The notes under the pieces were generated by a model. The model was not told where the DNA came from. It did no database searches and worked only from the letters and a program-made list of their open reading frames with translations. 64,000 nt of DNA, from positions 372,001-436,000 of the forward strand of contig MQVO02000015.1 of the NCBI GenBank assembly GCA_001986395.2, in the 5' to 3' direction. Positions 22,899 to 35,224 of this stretch are shown here, in pieces (position 1 is the stretch's first letter; the number at the start of each line of letters is the position of its first letter). The DNA comes from Irpex lacteus (Eukaryota; Basidiomycota; Agaricomycetes; Polyporales; Irpicaceae). The translations under genes and the position numbers were made by a program.

Positions 22899-25800
22899 TC
22901 ATACATTATTAGATAGTGGTGCTGGTATCCTCTGAGTGAAAGCATCTCTGGTGGTATATAGCTCCTGTCCGTGACACAATAATACCCTTCTCCTGCTCTT
23001 CCACGTCCTCCCCTGTGCCGTATAACCGCTCCCTACATGTAGCACACACCCTTCGCGAGGGTGCCCATCCCGCGAGCGAGCTTTTGTAAGTTCCTCAACA
23101 GACTCGAACAGGTCTCGAGCCATGAGATGCTGCGTGATGACGAGCATCTCTCCATCCGAGCGATACGATTCCAGCATGCCGGTCAGAATCGTCCTGAACT
23201 CGTTGTATTGTGCGCCTTTGGAGACTTGATTGGCGCGGCCTGCGTCCACGAGGCGTTTGAAGAGACGAGGGAAGGAAATGACTTTTGACGAGCTTGCGGA
23301 CATGAGTGCAGTGAATGTTTCCTGAATCGATGATCGTAAGGAAGTGATGACTCGCTCTGCCAATGGACTGAGTGATTCATCTGTTGGTAGGACGATAGCT
23401 ACACGATGGACGCTGTTCACTTGAGAACTGAGAAGCTGGAACCAAATGTCTTCCAGAGGAAGTGGTATTTGTCCTTGTTCGCTCGGTGCCGATCTTCGAA
23501 GACAGATTTCCACAGCGGTTGACTTGAGTGAGCCCAATCTCGACAGGCAAAGATTGGTCGCGTCCTCAGCTTCCTGGTCGATCTTCGTCAAGAATATCGA
23601 TAGATCAGATGCAAGCCGTTCGATGAAAGAATCTGCTTTGGACAAAGCCGCACGTGTGTCTCCTCTCCAGTCAAGGGCCCACACTGCCGCATCAAATACC
23701 TCGTGCGCTTCACAAGCCATGACCACTTGCTCCCAATCCAGCAGATCCGGGGGAAAGTATCGAAGTTCAGTCGTAACGGAGTGAGGTTGAAGCTCGCAAA
23801 GAAGTGAAATATATGTTTGGCGTAACGGCGGAGGAACGCGTTCTGAGGGGCCAGCACGATGGTAGTGAGCATAGGGGTCTCCTTCATCGAATGCCTGGGG
23901 AGAACCAAGCAATTCTCGGAGGTACAAGAGCTGGTCAGAGGCGGGTCGATCTTGTAATGTTCTCCATGCTTCTTCATGCAGCGTAGGTACGTAAGTATCC
24001 AGTAGAGCAGCGGTGCCTGCGATATTACCGCGAAGTAATGAGGGTAGTGAGTTGCTAACAGTGTCAACAACATCTGCCTGTAATCCGCCCTTCTTGCCTC
24101 GAGACGCAGTTCGGAGAACCTCGCCTAACGAGTCAAATAGCTCTAACTCCCCAAGGTCACGGTCGTTCAGATATGCGGTGATCAAGGCCGACCAGTGCTT
24201 ATCGTGCCGATGCCATGTACGAAGGATTCGCCAGAACCCAGCCTTTTCGAAGAGAGCCAATATCCGATCGCTTTCATGAGGCGTATACGTGGACAGCAGA
24301 AACTCCGCAGCCAGTTGACGATCCTCTCGAGTCGACTCATCCTCGTCTTCGGCAAGGCCAATAAGGATATTGTGAAGAGCGCTGGGGGCCATCTGTATGA
24401 ACTGGGGGTATTTGGGGACATTACGAGCGATAAAGATATTGATGAACGTCCTATCAGATTGTGGTAAATCTGGCGTCGACAAAATCTCCACGAGAATTTT
24501 GACAATCACCAGTCGACTGACACCGTGATTCTCATCATTGAGGTAATGGTCCTCAAAGGCAAGATCCAGAGTATGGAGAAATGCCTCTGCGTCAAATCTG
24601 ACGAGGAGCCGGGCGTAGGGGTAGGTAGGTTCCACGCCATTTTCTTCGTCCGAGGTGAGGACAAGCTTCCCTCCCTCTCCTTCTGGCCAGACGCTAGAGC
24701 GTCCAAAGAAGAGGAACTTGTAGACGTCGTTCTTGGCCGATGTAGCCTCGTCCTCGGGGAGCGGTTCCTCGCTAGGGTACGTTAGGCCAGTAAGCACGTC
24801 GCCAAGATATGGGAAAATCTTGTATGCATGGATCGCAGTGTTTTCAATTGCTGACAGATTGGTAAGCTGCTTCGAGGTCGGTGAGGCTTCTGCTCGTGCC
24901 TTGCGATAGCGCTGCACGCTGCGAACGAGGGGAAAGAGCTCGACGACAGGAGATACGTAGTCCTTGAGGGCACGGGTGTAGACATAGATGAGGGCATCGT
25001 AGAGTTGGTACTGCTGGCACAAGGTGATTGCCTGGTTGATATCGAGACAATCCGGGTCTATGTGCCATATGAGTCGTTCTGCCAGGTCAGGTCGGCCATG
25101 TTCTTGGTGCAGCCCGACGATCTTCTGTGTAATCCGAGGTGGAACGTAATGAATCCTTCCATCCAGCACGAACGGCTCCAGCTGTTCTAGGAAGATCTTT
25201 GAGATACCATACTCGTCATAATACGAGTAGAGTTCCTCGAACAAGAAGTCGAAGTCGTCCAGCGCAAGGCACGCACGGGTGCAAGTGACGACCAGGTTCT
25301 CGAACAACGAGGTTCGGTCGACACCGCGACCGTCAGGAGTAACATGCGTACTATCCGTCATCCTATCCTCGGAGAACGCGTACCGCGCAGAGGCGACCAT
25401 GAGTTCGCGCATCTTCTCCCCGACTACCTCACGTAGTTCTTCAGGTTTATCAGGGAGACCGTTGCGATTACCAGGAGCTTCGCCGACATAATACGATCGT
25501 GTCAGCTCGATCGCGCTTAGGAAGTCACCGTCCTCGACGAAGGACAGAATTCGATCGGCCCATGTGAGAAGTGTACCGACCAATACTTCGTGTTGACCCT
25601 GCAAATAAATGAGAGGATGCAACATGTAGTATGATGTGAACGCTCACTAGAAGGAAGATTTTCCCTTTGTATATGCGCATACTATGCGCAACCTCCGTCA
25701 CAGCATCTGTATACGACACAGACCCGTTCGTCGTATGCGCGAGTAATGGCGACACGAGTGTCCACGCGTCAAACAAAACGTGCTCAACCATCCTGAACGT

Positions 25801-27833
25801 ATGCACATCATACACCTCCAGAGTCACAGAAGTGAGCACAATGATTTGCTACATACACCCCTATTAGCACCTTTACCACCAAACACAGAAAGCAAGCCGA
25901 ACGAACCCACATTGACGTTCAGCCACTGCAGCGCAAGCACGTCTCCGCCTATCGTCCATTTCCCAGCCTCCTGTATGACGATTCGCCCGACCTCGACCTT
26001 GTTGATTTTGCCGTTCTTCGGGTTCTTCACCTCTTGCCAAGACTTAGATTCGGAGACCCGTAGGAGATGCAAGGTGCTGCCCCAGCCATATACAAGCATG
26101 GGCAGCATGCCCTCTGGTTGAGACGTCCTAGCCTTACCATTCAGTTGGTGTACGGGTTGAACGACGGTGCCAGACGCGATGCTGGGGAACCAAGCCAGAG
26201 TACCCTTGTAGCGTGACTTGGGAGCGGCATCTTCATCGGCCTCACGATGTGCTCTGTACCACGTTTTTGGCGTTGGCTTGAGGCCAACTATCACCAATTT
26301 CGCCGGTGTCAAGAGTGCAATGACTTGGTACGTATCGGTGGAGTGAGGCGAAGGACCTAAAGGAAGTGGTGACATAGCCAAGACAGTGTGCGCTTTCCGC
26401 ATCCTTCGACGACGGAAGTGATGAGCGTGATTGAGCCCTGGAACTGGAGTTCCATCGTCCTGTAGTTCCTCGTCCGGGTACTTTCCAAGGATACGAAGTG
26501 TATCCGTCGCTTCGACAAACAGAACTTTGCCCAGACTGTGGTAAAATGCTAGACCACTATCATCCGCAGATACAAGCGCAGTATGTCTTCCAGCGATGAA
26601 CCCAATGCTGACTATCCGCGATCCAGCTAGATGACCTTCTTCTCGGCCAGAGGCAACGGCTTCGAGTGTAGTAGGCGGTACGAAGCGGGCTGGCGTCTTT
26701 GGATTCTGGACGTCGAAGAGCAGAATGTGTCCTGAGGCGTGACCGGATGCGACGTAGGTGTGATCGTACGAAAGCGCAAGTGCAGTGACCGCTCCTACAG
26801 ACCTATCTGCGCATGATATCATGAGCGCACGCCTCATACGTTCTGTATCAATACTCACCTGGCGGAGCACAGACGCACTTCAGATTCTGCTTGAAGTCGA
26901 ACACCAGGATCCTTCCGGTATCCGTTCCAATGCATATCAGCCCATTCGCGGCAAGTACGGTCGGTGAGCCTGTCATCGGTGTGCCAAGCACTGCAGCTGC
27001 CTTCTGCGCGTGGTGCCCATATATAAGCTCGCTGATATTCCGTAGCTGCGACCAACGGAAGACTTCACGCTCCTCAGTAGGGATCTGTTCCGTTCGTTGA
27101 GTATGCGCCTTTGGGAGGTCCGACTGAGAAGACTCTGGTGATAACGCCGAGAAATGTGAAGCTGGTGTAGACAGTCCCAGGTGAGAATTCAGCGTTCCCA
27201 CACTGCCGACGGAAGGTGCCCTGGAAGCTTGCGGAGTTGTGGACCGCAGTCGAGATACGGTAGGGTGGAGGAACGGTCGTATGGCCTTCGGCTCAGCGAT
27301 AGGTGGGCCTGACACGACCACCTTGGGAGGGGACATGTATCCGGTGGGCGACGTAGACGAGGCTTCAGCAGACCGGTCAGAGGAAACGTCTACAGGCTGC
27401 ATGTACTTCAGTATATGGAATGGTCATTCGAACGCGTGGCAGCACGCACCCTAGCCTCGTCGTCCATGGCCGCTTCATATATCTCATTCTCTCGTACCGA
27501 ATGCACGAGAGAATTCTCAACTTCCTGCTCGTCCACTTCATCATCTTCGTGTTCAGGACCGAGTACATCACGAAGTTGCTCGCGATACGTCCCCGACGGC
27601 TGCGAGTCCACGCCATTGTAGAAGAACCCCTCATCTTCATCTCCATCTTCCTCCTCACCTACACCCTCATCTTCGCGTTCTCCTTCGTCGTCGCTCAAGA
27701 GCTCCTCGAGGCGCGTCGAGTAGTCGCCGCCGTCATGATCTTCCACTGCATCTTCGCCGCCAAAATCAGAGAAAGTCAGTGAGTCTGGGATGCTAGCAGA
27801 AGACGGCTGTTGCTCATGTCGTGTCCCATTCAT
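22899..27833 (-). CDS. VPS8: Vps8, CORVET tethering complex subunit (3' end frameshifted as read)
   Basis: Five exons on the minus strand, 5' to 3': 27833-27450, 27396-26859, 26806-25911, 25848-25648 and 25598-22899. The N-terminal 200 residues are acidic and serine-rich. A beta-propeller follows (ANGLICIGTDTGRILVFDF, then VGAVTALALSYDHTYVASGH, SGHILLFDV), and then a long helical solenoid with the Vps8 block IYKGKIFLLGQHEVLVGTLL, as in class C/CORVET subunits. CORVET tethers endosomes to early-endosome Rab5-type GTPases. The open frame ends at 22899, but the family's C-terminal zinc-binding end is encoded in another frame: GWAPSRRVCATCRERLYG, then GIIVSRTGAIYHQRC, ending at 22909. One extra base in the CCC run at 23069-23071 would join them. 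The unmodified frame gives about 1,572 residues. Confidence 0.9.
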
Positions 27834-29272
27834 AAGAGACTAGTGTTTGAGGTTGCAAACAACCGAGTGGGAGAGGCTTGAGATAGCCTGCTGGAGGTGA
27901 CGTGAGGGGTAAGTTAAACACAGGCCGACACTCAAGCGCCCATACTTTATTAAATTACGTGAATCTACCAATATAATCTACCGTGCGCAACGAAGAGAAC
28001 TGTTGTATGTTTCTTTTGAACAATGCATGTAATATTGGGAACTTCTGTACGATACATGAACATAATACGTATACAACTTATCCACAGGGAAGTGCGCATA
28101 TATGACAGCGGATAGGTGTTAGGAAAGAGATAGGGCACGTCGAGAAGTTTCAGTACTTCCTGATCGTAAAATAGTCTTAACTCCAGGCAGGGCAAGGGAC
28201 AGCTGTTGCACTCGTTTCCAGGATTCCGCACTTGTACTCGAGAGATTATGCTGAGCCAGCTAGAGGAGCATATCGGGACACCAGATCGAGCGAAGAGCTT
28301 GTGGTCATAGACTTCTGTGCATTGCCGGAAGCGTATACATCCAGTGCGTTATATGCCATCCTAATCGCCAAACTTGTGGATACCTTGGCGCGTGCGACGT
28401 AATTCTGATCTTCTGTGGCTGAGCGGGGCTCGTAACTCTATGGCAAATATAGAGCGAAGTCGAAAGGGGCCAGTCGCCACGGAGGAGTAGAGTAAGCCTA
28501 AACCGTAGTACTTCTATGATGGCCAAAGTGCAGGGCGAAACGAAGGATTGGATGTGTCGTAAGTCCAAAGTCAGGGTATATCGAGCAGCACGATAGGCGG
28601 GAAGCGACGGGTTCGGACGCGGCAGAGAGCATGCACCGACAAAGAAGAGGCCACGAGAAGAAGTTCTGACTCCTAGGAATTTTTGACAAAGACCAGACTC
28701 GATAAGCATCATGACCGCGACGCACCGTCATTTCCAATTGTTCCCGGGTCTTGTTAGCCTTTATACGCCTTCCAACCTATCACCATCGTCTGATGGCACG
28801 CGATCCGCTCTGTCCTTTGGTGGTGCAAATGATAGCGGAGAGAGCTTAGCTTAGCCATGCCGTTAGACTTGCAATTGGGACTATCTGGACTGAGTGGGTT
28901 ATGTCCGTGTGAAGATGGTTGTCTGTTTGTATGGCGCGACATTTCGGTATGAACCAAACACCCAGATACTTGACGAGCTGTGCTAGCTTTGCAGCGAGTC
29001 TCAGTAAATATAGAGCAAAACCAGCAACGTGAAGGCTCACCAATTGCAAAGACGACGAAGAGCAGGGTTGTGCTGTCGCTCGTCGCCTGGATCATGGAGG
29101 TCAAGAGGAAGGAGAGATAAGAGCGCCGGAAAATACTTAGCAGGGCGCAAAATGGCTCAAAATAAACTTATCAAATGCAGAATTAACCTGGTAATTGGTC
29201 CAGTCTAACTCGCCCTGCTTTCCCCTTCCCATCTCCTCCTTTCCCTCGACACCCTCCGCTGCAGTGGCTACG
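27834..29272. other. Intergenic region between VPS8 and the PHD gene
   Basis: These two genes are divergent, so both promoters lie here. On the minus strand near 29092 an ATG opens a short hydrophobic frame (TTLLFVVFAI) ending at a GTGAGC donor, but I could not build a convincing gene from it. Other frames at 28305-28737 show no family resemblance. Confidence 0.35.
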
Positions 29273-31518
29273 ATGGCAAACGTAGCGACCATGGGTCCAC
29301 CACCGTCCCCCAAAGAACCCAGACGCTCTAACAGGCGTTCAGTGCCATCGCATTCAATGAGCAAGTCCCCTGCCGGCTCGCCCACCTCAGAGTCCGCCCC
29401 CAAATCGAAAGACAGCTCCCAACGACCATCACTATCGACCAACGGCAGCACGAACAGGTCGAAGCGCACCAAGAACGAAGACGTCGACCTCACGCTCGAG
29501 GAGATACACAAGAACGGTGTCAACGGCACCACCAACGGTCGAGGCAAGCGGAAGGGTAAGGAGAAAGAGAAGGGGACGCTCACCGTCGAGGTCCCTGTCG
29601 ATGAAGATCCCGCAAAGGTCGACGTGTCTGTCGAAGAGGAGGGAGAAGGAGAACCGCAAGAAGAGGAAGAGGAGGAACAGGGGATAACACGATGTATCTG
29701 TCATGAAGCAGGTGCGAGTCGCGTTTCGCCGCTTTTCCTGCGTGGCCTTACCACCTTCTGCTGCACCTCAAGGCATGGATGGATCAGAATCAGGAGAGTT
29801 CATGGTAGAATGCGACCAATGCCACGCCTGGCAGCATGGCAACTGCATGGGCTATGCCACAATTGCAGAGGCCCCGGCGGACTACTTTTGTGAGAAGTGT
29901 CGCCCAGATTTATGGCAGGACTTGATACAGTGCGCGCCTCGTCCTCGTCTCTTCCCTCCCCACTCACGCACTGACAACATGCCTCACTCCAGAAAGTACG
30001 CCAAACGCATACGACAGAACTCAGCGGCCTCCGCCCGCAAAGCCTCCCGCGACTCACGGTCGCACTCCCCCAACTACTCCCTCAAACAACCACCGAAGAG
30101 ACGGAACACGATGAATTCGAGAGATGCTGCATATGAGCAGCAGATACAAGCCCTTATCGAGTCGACTGCTGCTGAGGCCGATGCTGCCAAAGCGGCTGCG
30201 TCGACCGCCACCACCTCCCCTAAAGCACTGACCGTCGTCATCCCCGAGCACGGCGGGCCTTCAGATATTCAAATCGAGACCGAGATTGTGAGTGCAAGCC
30301 GCAGGAAACGCAAGAGACCCGAGGACGACGCGTGAGTTGAGACTTTCTTCGCTGCTCGACCCTATCTCATTTGTCGACTTGATCGACTTTCGTTCAGACC
30401 CTCCACCAAGCGCACACGGTCCGCGTCTATTGTATCGGATCGAACCCATATCACCAGTCTGAACGCGGTGGTCGAGCCCTCACCCGTCGCCACGAAGGCT
30501 GCACCCCCGCCACCACCTCCCCCGACAGCAAACCCGACGACGGCGAAGACAGCTGGAGGTCGAGCGAAGAGGGGCGGGGGACGCAAGGCGGCGGCACAAG
30601 CCCAGGACATCGCGTCGGTGGACGGCGAGGAAGGTGAGCGCGGCTCGCGATATTAAATAGGCTACGTCACTCACGTGACCGGCATGAACCCAGCGGCAGT
30701 TACAGCATCCGGACGGCGGCAGATGAACAGTCGGGCCAAAGGTGCGTGTTGCTCTGATCTTTCGGACCTTCCATTGCATGCCTCCTCATCTCCGTCGAAC
30801 AGCGAGTGCCTCTCACGACCACGGCTCGCGACGCACGCACGCAAATGGCGTGAACGGCGCAGCGTCGCACAACAACACCGCCACGTCGAGCAGGGCATAC
30901 CACAACTCTCACGCGTACAACGTCTCCCAGCAGCCTCTCTACACCTCATGGAACCTACCTGACTACCTCTCCCACCTCGAACCCATGCTCCCCACCAACA
31001 CGCCCCGCCCACTGGAGATGCGCGGCTTCGGCGTCCTCCCGAACGGATCAGACGCCTCTGATCGCACGACAGAACGCGGCGTCAAGGTCAAATGGCCGAG
31101 CAAACGAATGAGCGTCGGCGACATGAACAAGCGGGTGCGTTCGCTCGTCGAGTGGGTCGGGAGGGAGCAAGCGAGTGCCATGGAGAGGTCACGCCGGCGA
31201 GAGGCGGTAGAGAACGCGTTGCGAGAGAACAGGGCAGCAGAAGCTGCCCGGGAAGGCGAAGAAGAGGCTTCTAGGCCGAATCGAACAGACAATTCATCCG
31301 CTGCTGCACTCGACGGCGCTACGAATCCGTCCCCGCCAGACTCGCGAAACAACGGGCACCCGTCCTTGTTCTTGGACGGTCCTGGTCCTGATTCGAGTGC
31401 TGCGACCATGAAGATGATGGAGGAGCTCATGGAGGAGCTCATTAGTTTCCAGGAACGTTTTGGTCCTGGGGCGAAGTTTAAAGAGAGAGAGCGACGGACG
31501 GTGGCAGTGGCGTCGTGA
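29273..31518 (+). CDS. PHD finger protein, CTI6-like (Rpd3L histone deacetylase complex)
   Basis: Six exons: 29273-29711, 29773-29929, 29993-30331, 30398-30633, 30694-30741 and 30803-31518, about 644 residues. Exons 1 and 2 join to form one C4HC3 PHD finger: TRCICHEAG, GEFMVECDQCHAWQHGNCMG and YFCEKCRPDLW. This is the arrangement of yeast Cti6, which reads histone H3 methylation within Rpd3L. After a basic, serine-rich linker and a proline/alanine stretch, the last exon carries RMSVGDMNKRVRSLVEWVGR, resembling the C-terminal block of fungal Cti6-type proteins. The first 140 residues are charged and low in complexity. The start at 29273 is the first ATG in frame; a second in-frame Met lies six codons on. 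The CTI6 assignment rests on architecture and is less sure than the PHD call. Confidence 0.85.
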
Positions 31519-32052
31519 CCTGGCTGGTTTGGTTTACATTTCGGACTTCTTCATTTGCTTTGCTGTCGTCTGTTGTACTCCTTGGCTGTCTCGTTTCCCC
31601 ACTCATCGTACCCGTCGTCTCTCACCATGTCTAATACCGTCTCGTTTCTGCTGGTTTTGTTCTTGCTGTACTACTTTCACTTTGTCTCTCGTCTATCTTA
31701 CATCCACTCCATTTGTTTCAAGGCATTTGTTTTCTCTTTCCATCTTCCATAGCATTCCCAATCTATGCTGTATACCATCTTATGTCATAATCTGTGGGTG
31801 TCTGCGTGGCAAGGCCCGCAGAGGAAACCCGCGAGGTCGGCACGAGGCGCTCGTGCAACAGCATTGCTAAAGTTCATACTTAGGTCTGACGTCCATCTGC
31901 AGGTGATCATGACCAACATCACGTCTGCTACAATTAAGAGTAATCATGACTCCATCTAACCTCCTCGGAGAGTAACAGAAAGTAATAAACAGCTCACGAT
32001 CTTAACGAGCATAGTTGGAGAGGCCAGAAGCGTCGACAACCTCGGCGTTATA
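31519..32052. other. 3' flank of the PHD gene and promoter of the threonine deaminase gene
   Basis: The first 250 bases are T- and C-rich like a fungal 3' untranslated region, and no conserved gene is seen. The right end should hold the threonine deaminase promoter; I see no strong TATA box. Confidence 0.4.
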
Positions 32053-32139
32053 ATGGTGAGTCACTGGCAGTTTTATTCAACCATATATCTTGCCTCCTAC
32101 CTTCATCCTAGGTTCTCAGTAGAGTCGTCTGTACTCATA

Positions 32140-34058
32140 ATGTCGAGTTCAGCAACGCTCGAATACTCCTCGCACGCACCGGAACCTCTCACCTATCCCC
32201 GTCTCGCTAAACACCACCTCTTACCCGACGGCACCCCAGACTACCTGCGTCTCATCCTGAACTCGAAAGTCTACGACCTCGTCAAGGAGACCCCTCTGAT
32301 CCGCTGCGAAGGCTTGAGCACAAGGTTCGGGAACGAGATATGGTTGAAACGCGAGGACCTGCAGGAGGTGTTCAGCTTCAAGATCAGGGGCGCGTACAAC
32401 TTTATGGCGCACATACCGAAAGATGAGCGATGGAAGGGCGTGGTGACATGTAGTGCCGGTTAGTATTGTGCGTACGGACCTCGTCTTCCTGTATTTTATC
32501 TCACCAAACATGTCTATGTACATTATCAGGAAACCACGCACAAGGCGTCGCCCTCTCCGGCCAAAAACTCGACATCCCATGCACGATAGTCATGCCCAAC
32601 GGCACCCCCTCCATCAAAGTCCGCAACGTCTCCCGCCTCGGTGCCAAAGTCGTCTTACACGGCAACGACTTCGACGAAGCCAAGGCCGAGTGCGCCCGCC
32701 TCGCACAAGTGTACGGCCTCACCTTCGTCCCGCCGTACGACGACCCGCTCGTCATCGCCGGTCAAGGCACCGCGGGGATGGAGATCCTCAAGATGATCCC
32801 GGAGGCAGATACACTGGATGGGATATTCGCGGCTGTGGGAGGAGGAGGACTCGTCGCTGGGATCAGCGCGTATGTCAAGCGGATAGGGAACCCGCAGACG
32901 AAGGTGGTGGGTGTGGAGACGTTTGATGGGGATGCGATGGCTAGGAGCTTGAAGGAGGGAGAAAGGGTGACGTTGAGCGAGGTTGGGCCGTTTAGTGATG
33001 GGACGGCTGTGAAGATTGTGGGTGCGGAGCCGTTTAGGATGTGCAAGGAGCTTTTGGATGGGGTTGCTATCGTCGACACGGACGAGATATGCGCTGCTAT
33101 CAAGGATATATTCGAGGGTGCGTGTTACGTCTCTGTACAAGTCATTCCATTGCTTATGCTGTGTATGCTCATTAGAAACGAGATCTATAACCGAACCCGC
33201 GGGTGCCCTCGCTCTTGCTGGTCTCAAGAGACACATCATACAAAACAACCTCATCGGCGCAAACAAGCGATTCGTCGCAGTCGTCAGCGGTGCCAACATG
33301 AACTTCGATCGTCTGCGCTTCGTCGCAGAGCGTGCAGAACTCGGTGAGGGCCGTGAAGCACTCCTCAGCGCTGAGATTCCCGAACAAGCAGGGAGGTACG
33401 TAGAGCTTAATTGCCTTCACTTCTCTCTTATACTCAAGCTTCTCTTAGTTTCATATCGTTACACGGCGTCATACACCCCCGAGCCATAACAGAGTTCATC
33501 TACCGCTACAACGACCCCGTCACAGCGCAAGTATTCCTCTCCTTCAAACTCGACACTATCAACCGAGAGAAAGAAGTCGGGGACGTGCTGTCCCAGCTCA
33601 GCGGGTTGGGTATGAAGGGCCACGATATCAGCGACGATGAGCTTGCGAAAAGTCATGCGCGGTATATGGTTGGTGGTCGTATGAAGGTGCCCAACGAGAG
33701 GATCTTCCGCTTTGGTACGTCTTCAGCAACGAGGCTCTTAAACGACTGGACTGACATGCTCGTGCAGAGTTCCCTGAGCGACCAGGAGCACTGCGTCGCT
33801 TCCTCGAAGGTATCCGCTCAGGATGGAACATCTCATTATTCCACTATCGAAATCACGGCGCAGGTACGAGGAAGCCTCTTGTTCATTTACTCTTTGACTA
33901 AACTTTGTCTTTGGTACGTAGATCTGGGAAAGGTGCTTGCTGGGATACAGGTGCCACCCAACGATAACGAAGAGTTCGACAAGTTCTTGAAGAATTTGGG
34001 CTATCCGTACGTGGAGGAGACGGAGAATCAGGTGTATAAAATGTATCTGCAGGGCTGA
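32140..34058 (+). CDS. ILV1: Threonine deaminase (threonine ammonia-lyase, biosynthetic)
   Basis: Six exons: 32140-32458, 32530-33117, 33176-33395, 33449-33714, 33768-33863 and 33922-34058, about 541 residues. It converts threonine to 2-oxobutanoate and ammonia, the first step of isoleucine synthesis. The PLP lysine is K81 in [12 protein letters not shown], and the phosphate-binding glycine loop is [11 protein letters not shown]. The C-terminus has two ACT-like regulatory repeats ([17 protein letters not shown] and [15 protein letters not shown]), which in the family bind isoleucine and valine. Each junction restores conserved sequence. The ATG at 32140 gives no obvious mitochondrial presequence, though the fungal enzyme is normally mitochondrial. 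An in-frame ATG at 32053 adds 29 residues if the intron-like stretch 32056-32111 is kept. Confidence 0.95.
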
Positions 34059-34704
34059 GGATGTTCTCGAGACTATGTAACAACATATCGCACCAAAATG
34101 TAAACCGATCGGAGTGCTTACTCAAGTTATGTGAGGACCGGGGTCTGCGATCTCATTGCGCCAATGGGAGGAGTCCCGGCCATGCATGAGAAAAGTCAGG
34201 AGGGCCACAAATAATGACAAGCTTCGTAACAAGCTTCGTAATGTTCCGACTCAATTTAGCTGGAAAGATGGAGATCAGGTCATGTTGATAGGAACGACCT
34301 TCAGCCACTATGCTCATGCTCTTTGTCCTTTTGATGTTCACCGGGGAGACTTGGCGCAGTCTTCAAAATTGCGGGACGTATGGGGCATGATGATCCTCAA
34401 AGCACGATGCATTCCGGGTCTCTATTACAGTGAATCTATCGTGGTGAAGACCGGCTGGACGAAGACAAAGGGACCTGTCGTTGTGTTCTCGGCTTCATCG
34501 GAACATGTAGCGCTTGTAAGATGCCTCAACTGACGGCACGGGGTTATCCATGTTTTGCTCAGGCCGGAGGTACATAGCAGAGGGCGAATGCATGCCCTAA
34601 ACTTCGTGTGTACGTACATGTAGCACGTACTATTCTTGTTTACTGCCTGGACCCATCAGCCATGAGCATAACTAGGGCAGTAAAGACGTGGCTCACCACA
34701 AGGG
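34059..34704. other. Convergent 3' flanks
   Basis: Between the stop codons of the threonine deaminase and NDUFB3-like genes. A 125-codon frame at 34156-34533 has no recognisable family. A short direct duplication (AACAAGCTTCGTA twice) lies at about 34218-34244. Confidence 0.4.
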
Positions 34705-34908
34705 TTAATGGTGATGTTCGTCCTTGGCTGGGGGGAAGAGGTAGGTCTCGGCGACCACGTAGGTTGTGAACGCGACCACAGCAACACCGAAGCCCGGGAA
34801 CATCCTGCTGAACATTGCGCGCTGAGAGAATGTTGGGTGTCTCCTCCATTCGTCCCTCTTCGCCCACGGGTTACGGAACAGCGACGGCGGCTCTGGCGGC
34901 GTTGACAT
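34705..34908 (-). CDS. NADH:ubiquinone oxidoreductase B12-type subunit (NDUFB3-like)
   Basis: A single exon coding for 67 residues. It matches the small complex I accessory subunit family B12: FRNPWAKRDEWRRHP near the N-terminus, then FPGFGVAVVAFTTYVVAE as the single membrane helix, and a short hydrophilic His-rich C-terminus. In the family it sits in the distal membrane arm of complex I in the inner mitochondrial membrane. Length and organisation fit the family, which is about 60 to 100 residues in fungi. It is divergent from TOP1 (316 nt apart). No intron is seen, unlike its neighbours. Confidence 0.85.
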   Translation of the reverse strand: MSTPPEPPSLFRNPWAKRDEWRRHPTFSQRAMFSRMFPGFGVAVVAFTTYVVAETYLFPPAKDEHHH

Positions 34909-35224
34909 CTATATTATTGTTGTATTATCTCGTAAATAACCAGAGCAACGACAAAGGACAAAGTCAAGACAACGCACGGTTAGAATAGGTCTGCAAGTTG
35001 CTGGTCGTCGGGCAGAGTGGGAAGCGCGCCCGAGGAGGCCAGGTTTAGGGCAGGCCGTGGGAGACTCAGCGCGTGCAGGGTCCCAGATCTGTTGTCACTC
35101 AAATTAGAACTGTTCAGGCTGTCACACACGGCCTGAGCATCTTTGCTCTCAACCACCACCACCTCCTTCTCTCGTCCCCCGTTGTTTGCGCGTGTCTCTC
35201 ATTAGTTTTACATCCTTCGTCGCC
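34909..35224. promoter_or_regulatory. Divergent promoter region between NDUFB3-like and TOP1
   Basis: Only 316 nt separate the two start codons. The TOP1 side is pyrimidine-rich (CACCACCACCTCCTTCTCTC), typical of fungal leaders. No specific operator is recognised. Confidence 0.4.

Noticed and set aside
27420..27782. Open frames opposite VPS8 exon 1 and opposite the PHD, TOP1 and CDS1 exons
   Set aside because: Shadows of biased codon use on the other strand; the coding strand has recognised domains.
34156..34533. 125-codon frame between ILV1 and NDUFB3-like
   Set aside because: It sits in convergent 3' flanks, has no family resemblance and includes a small DNA duplication.
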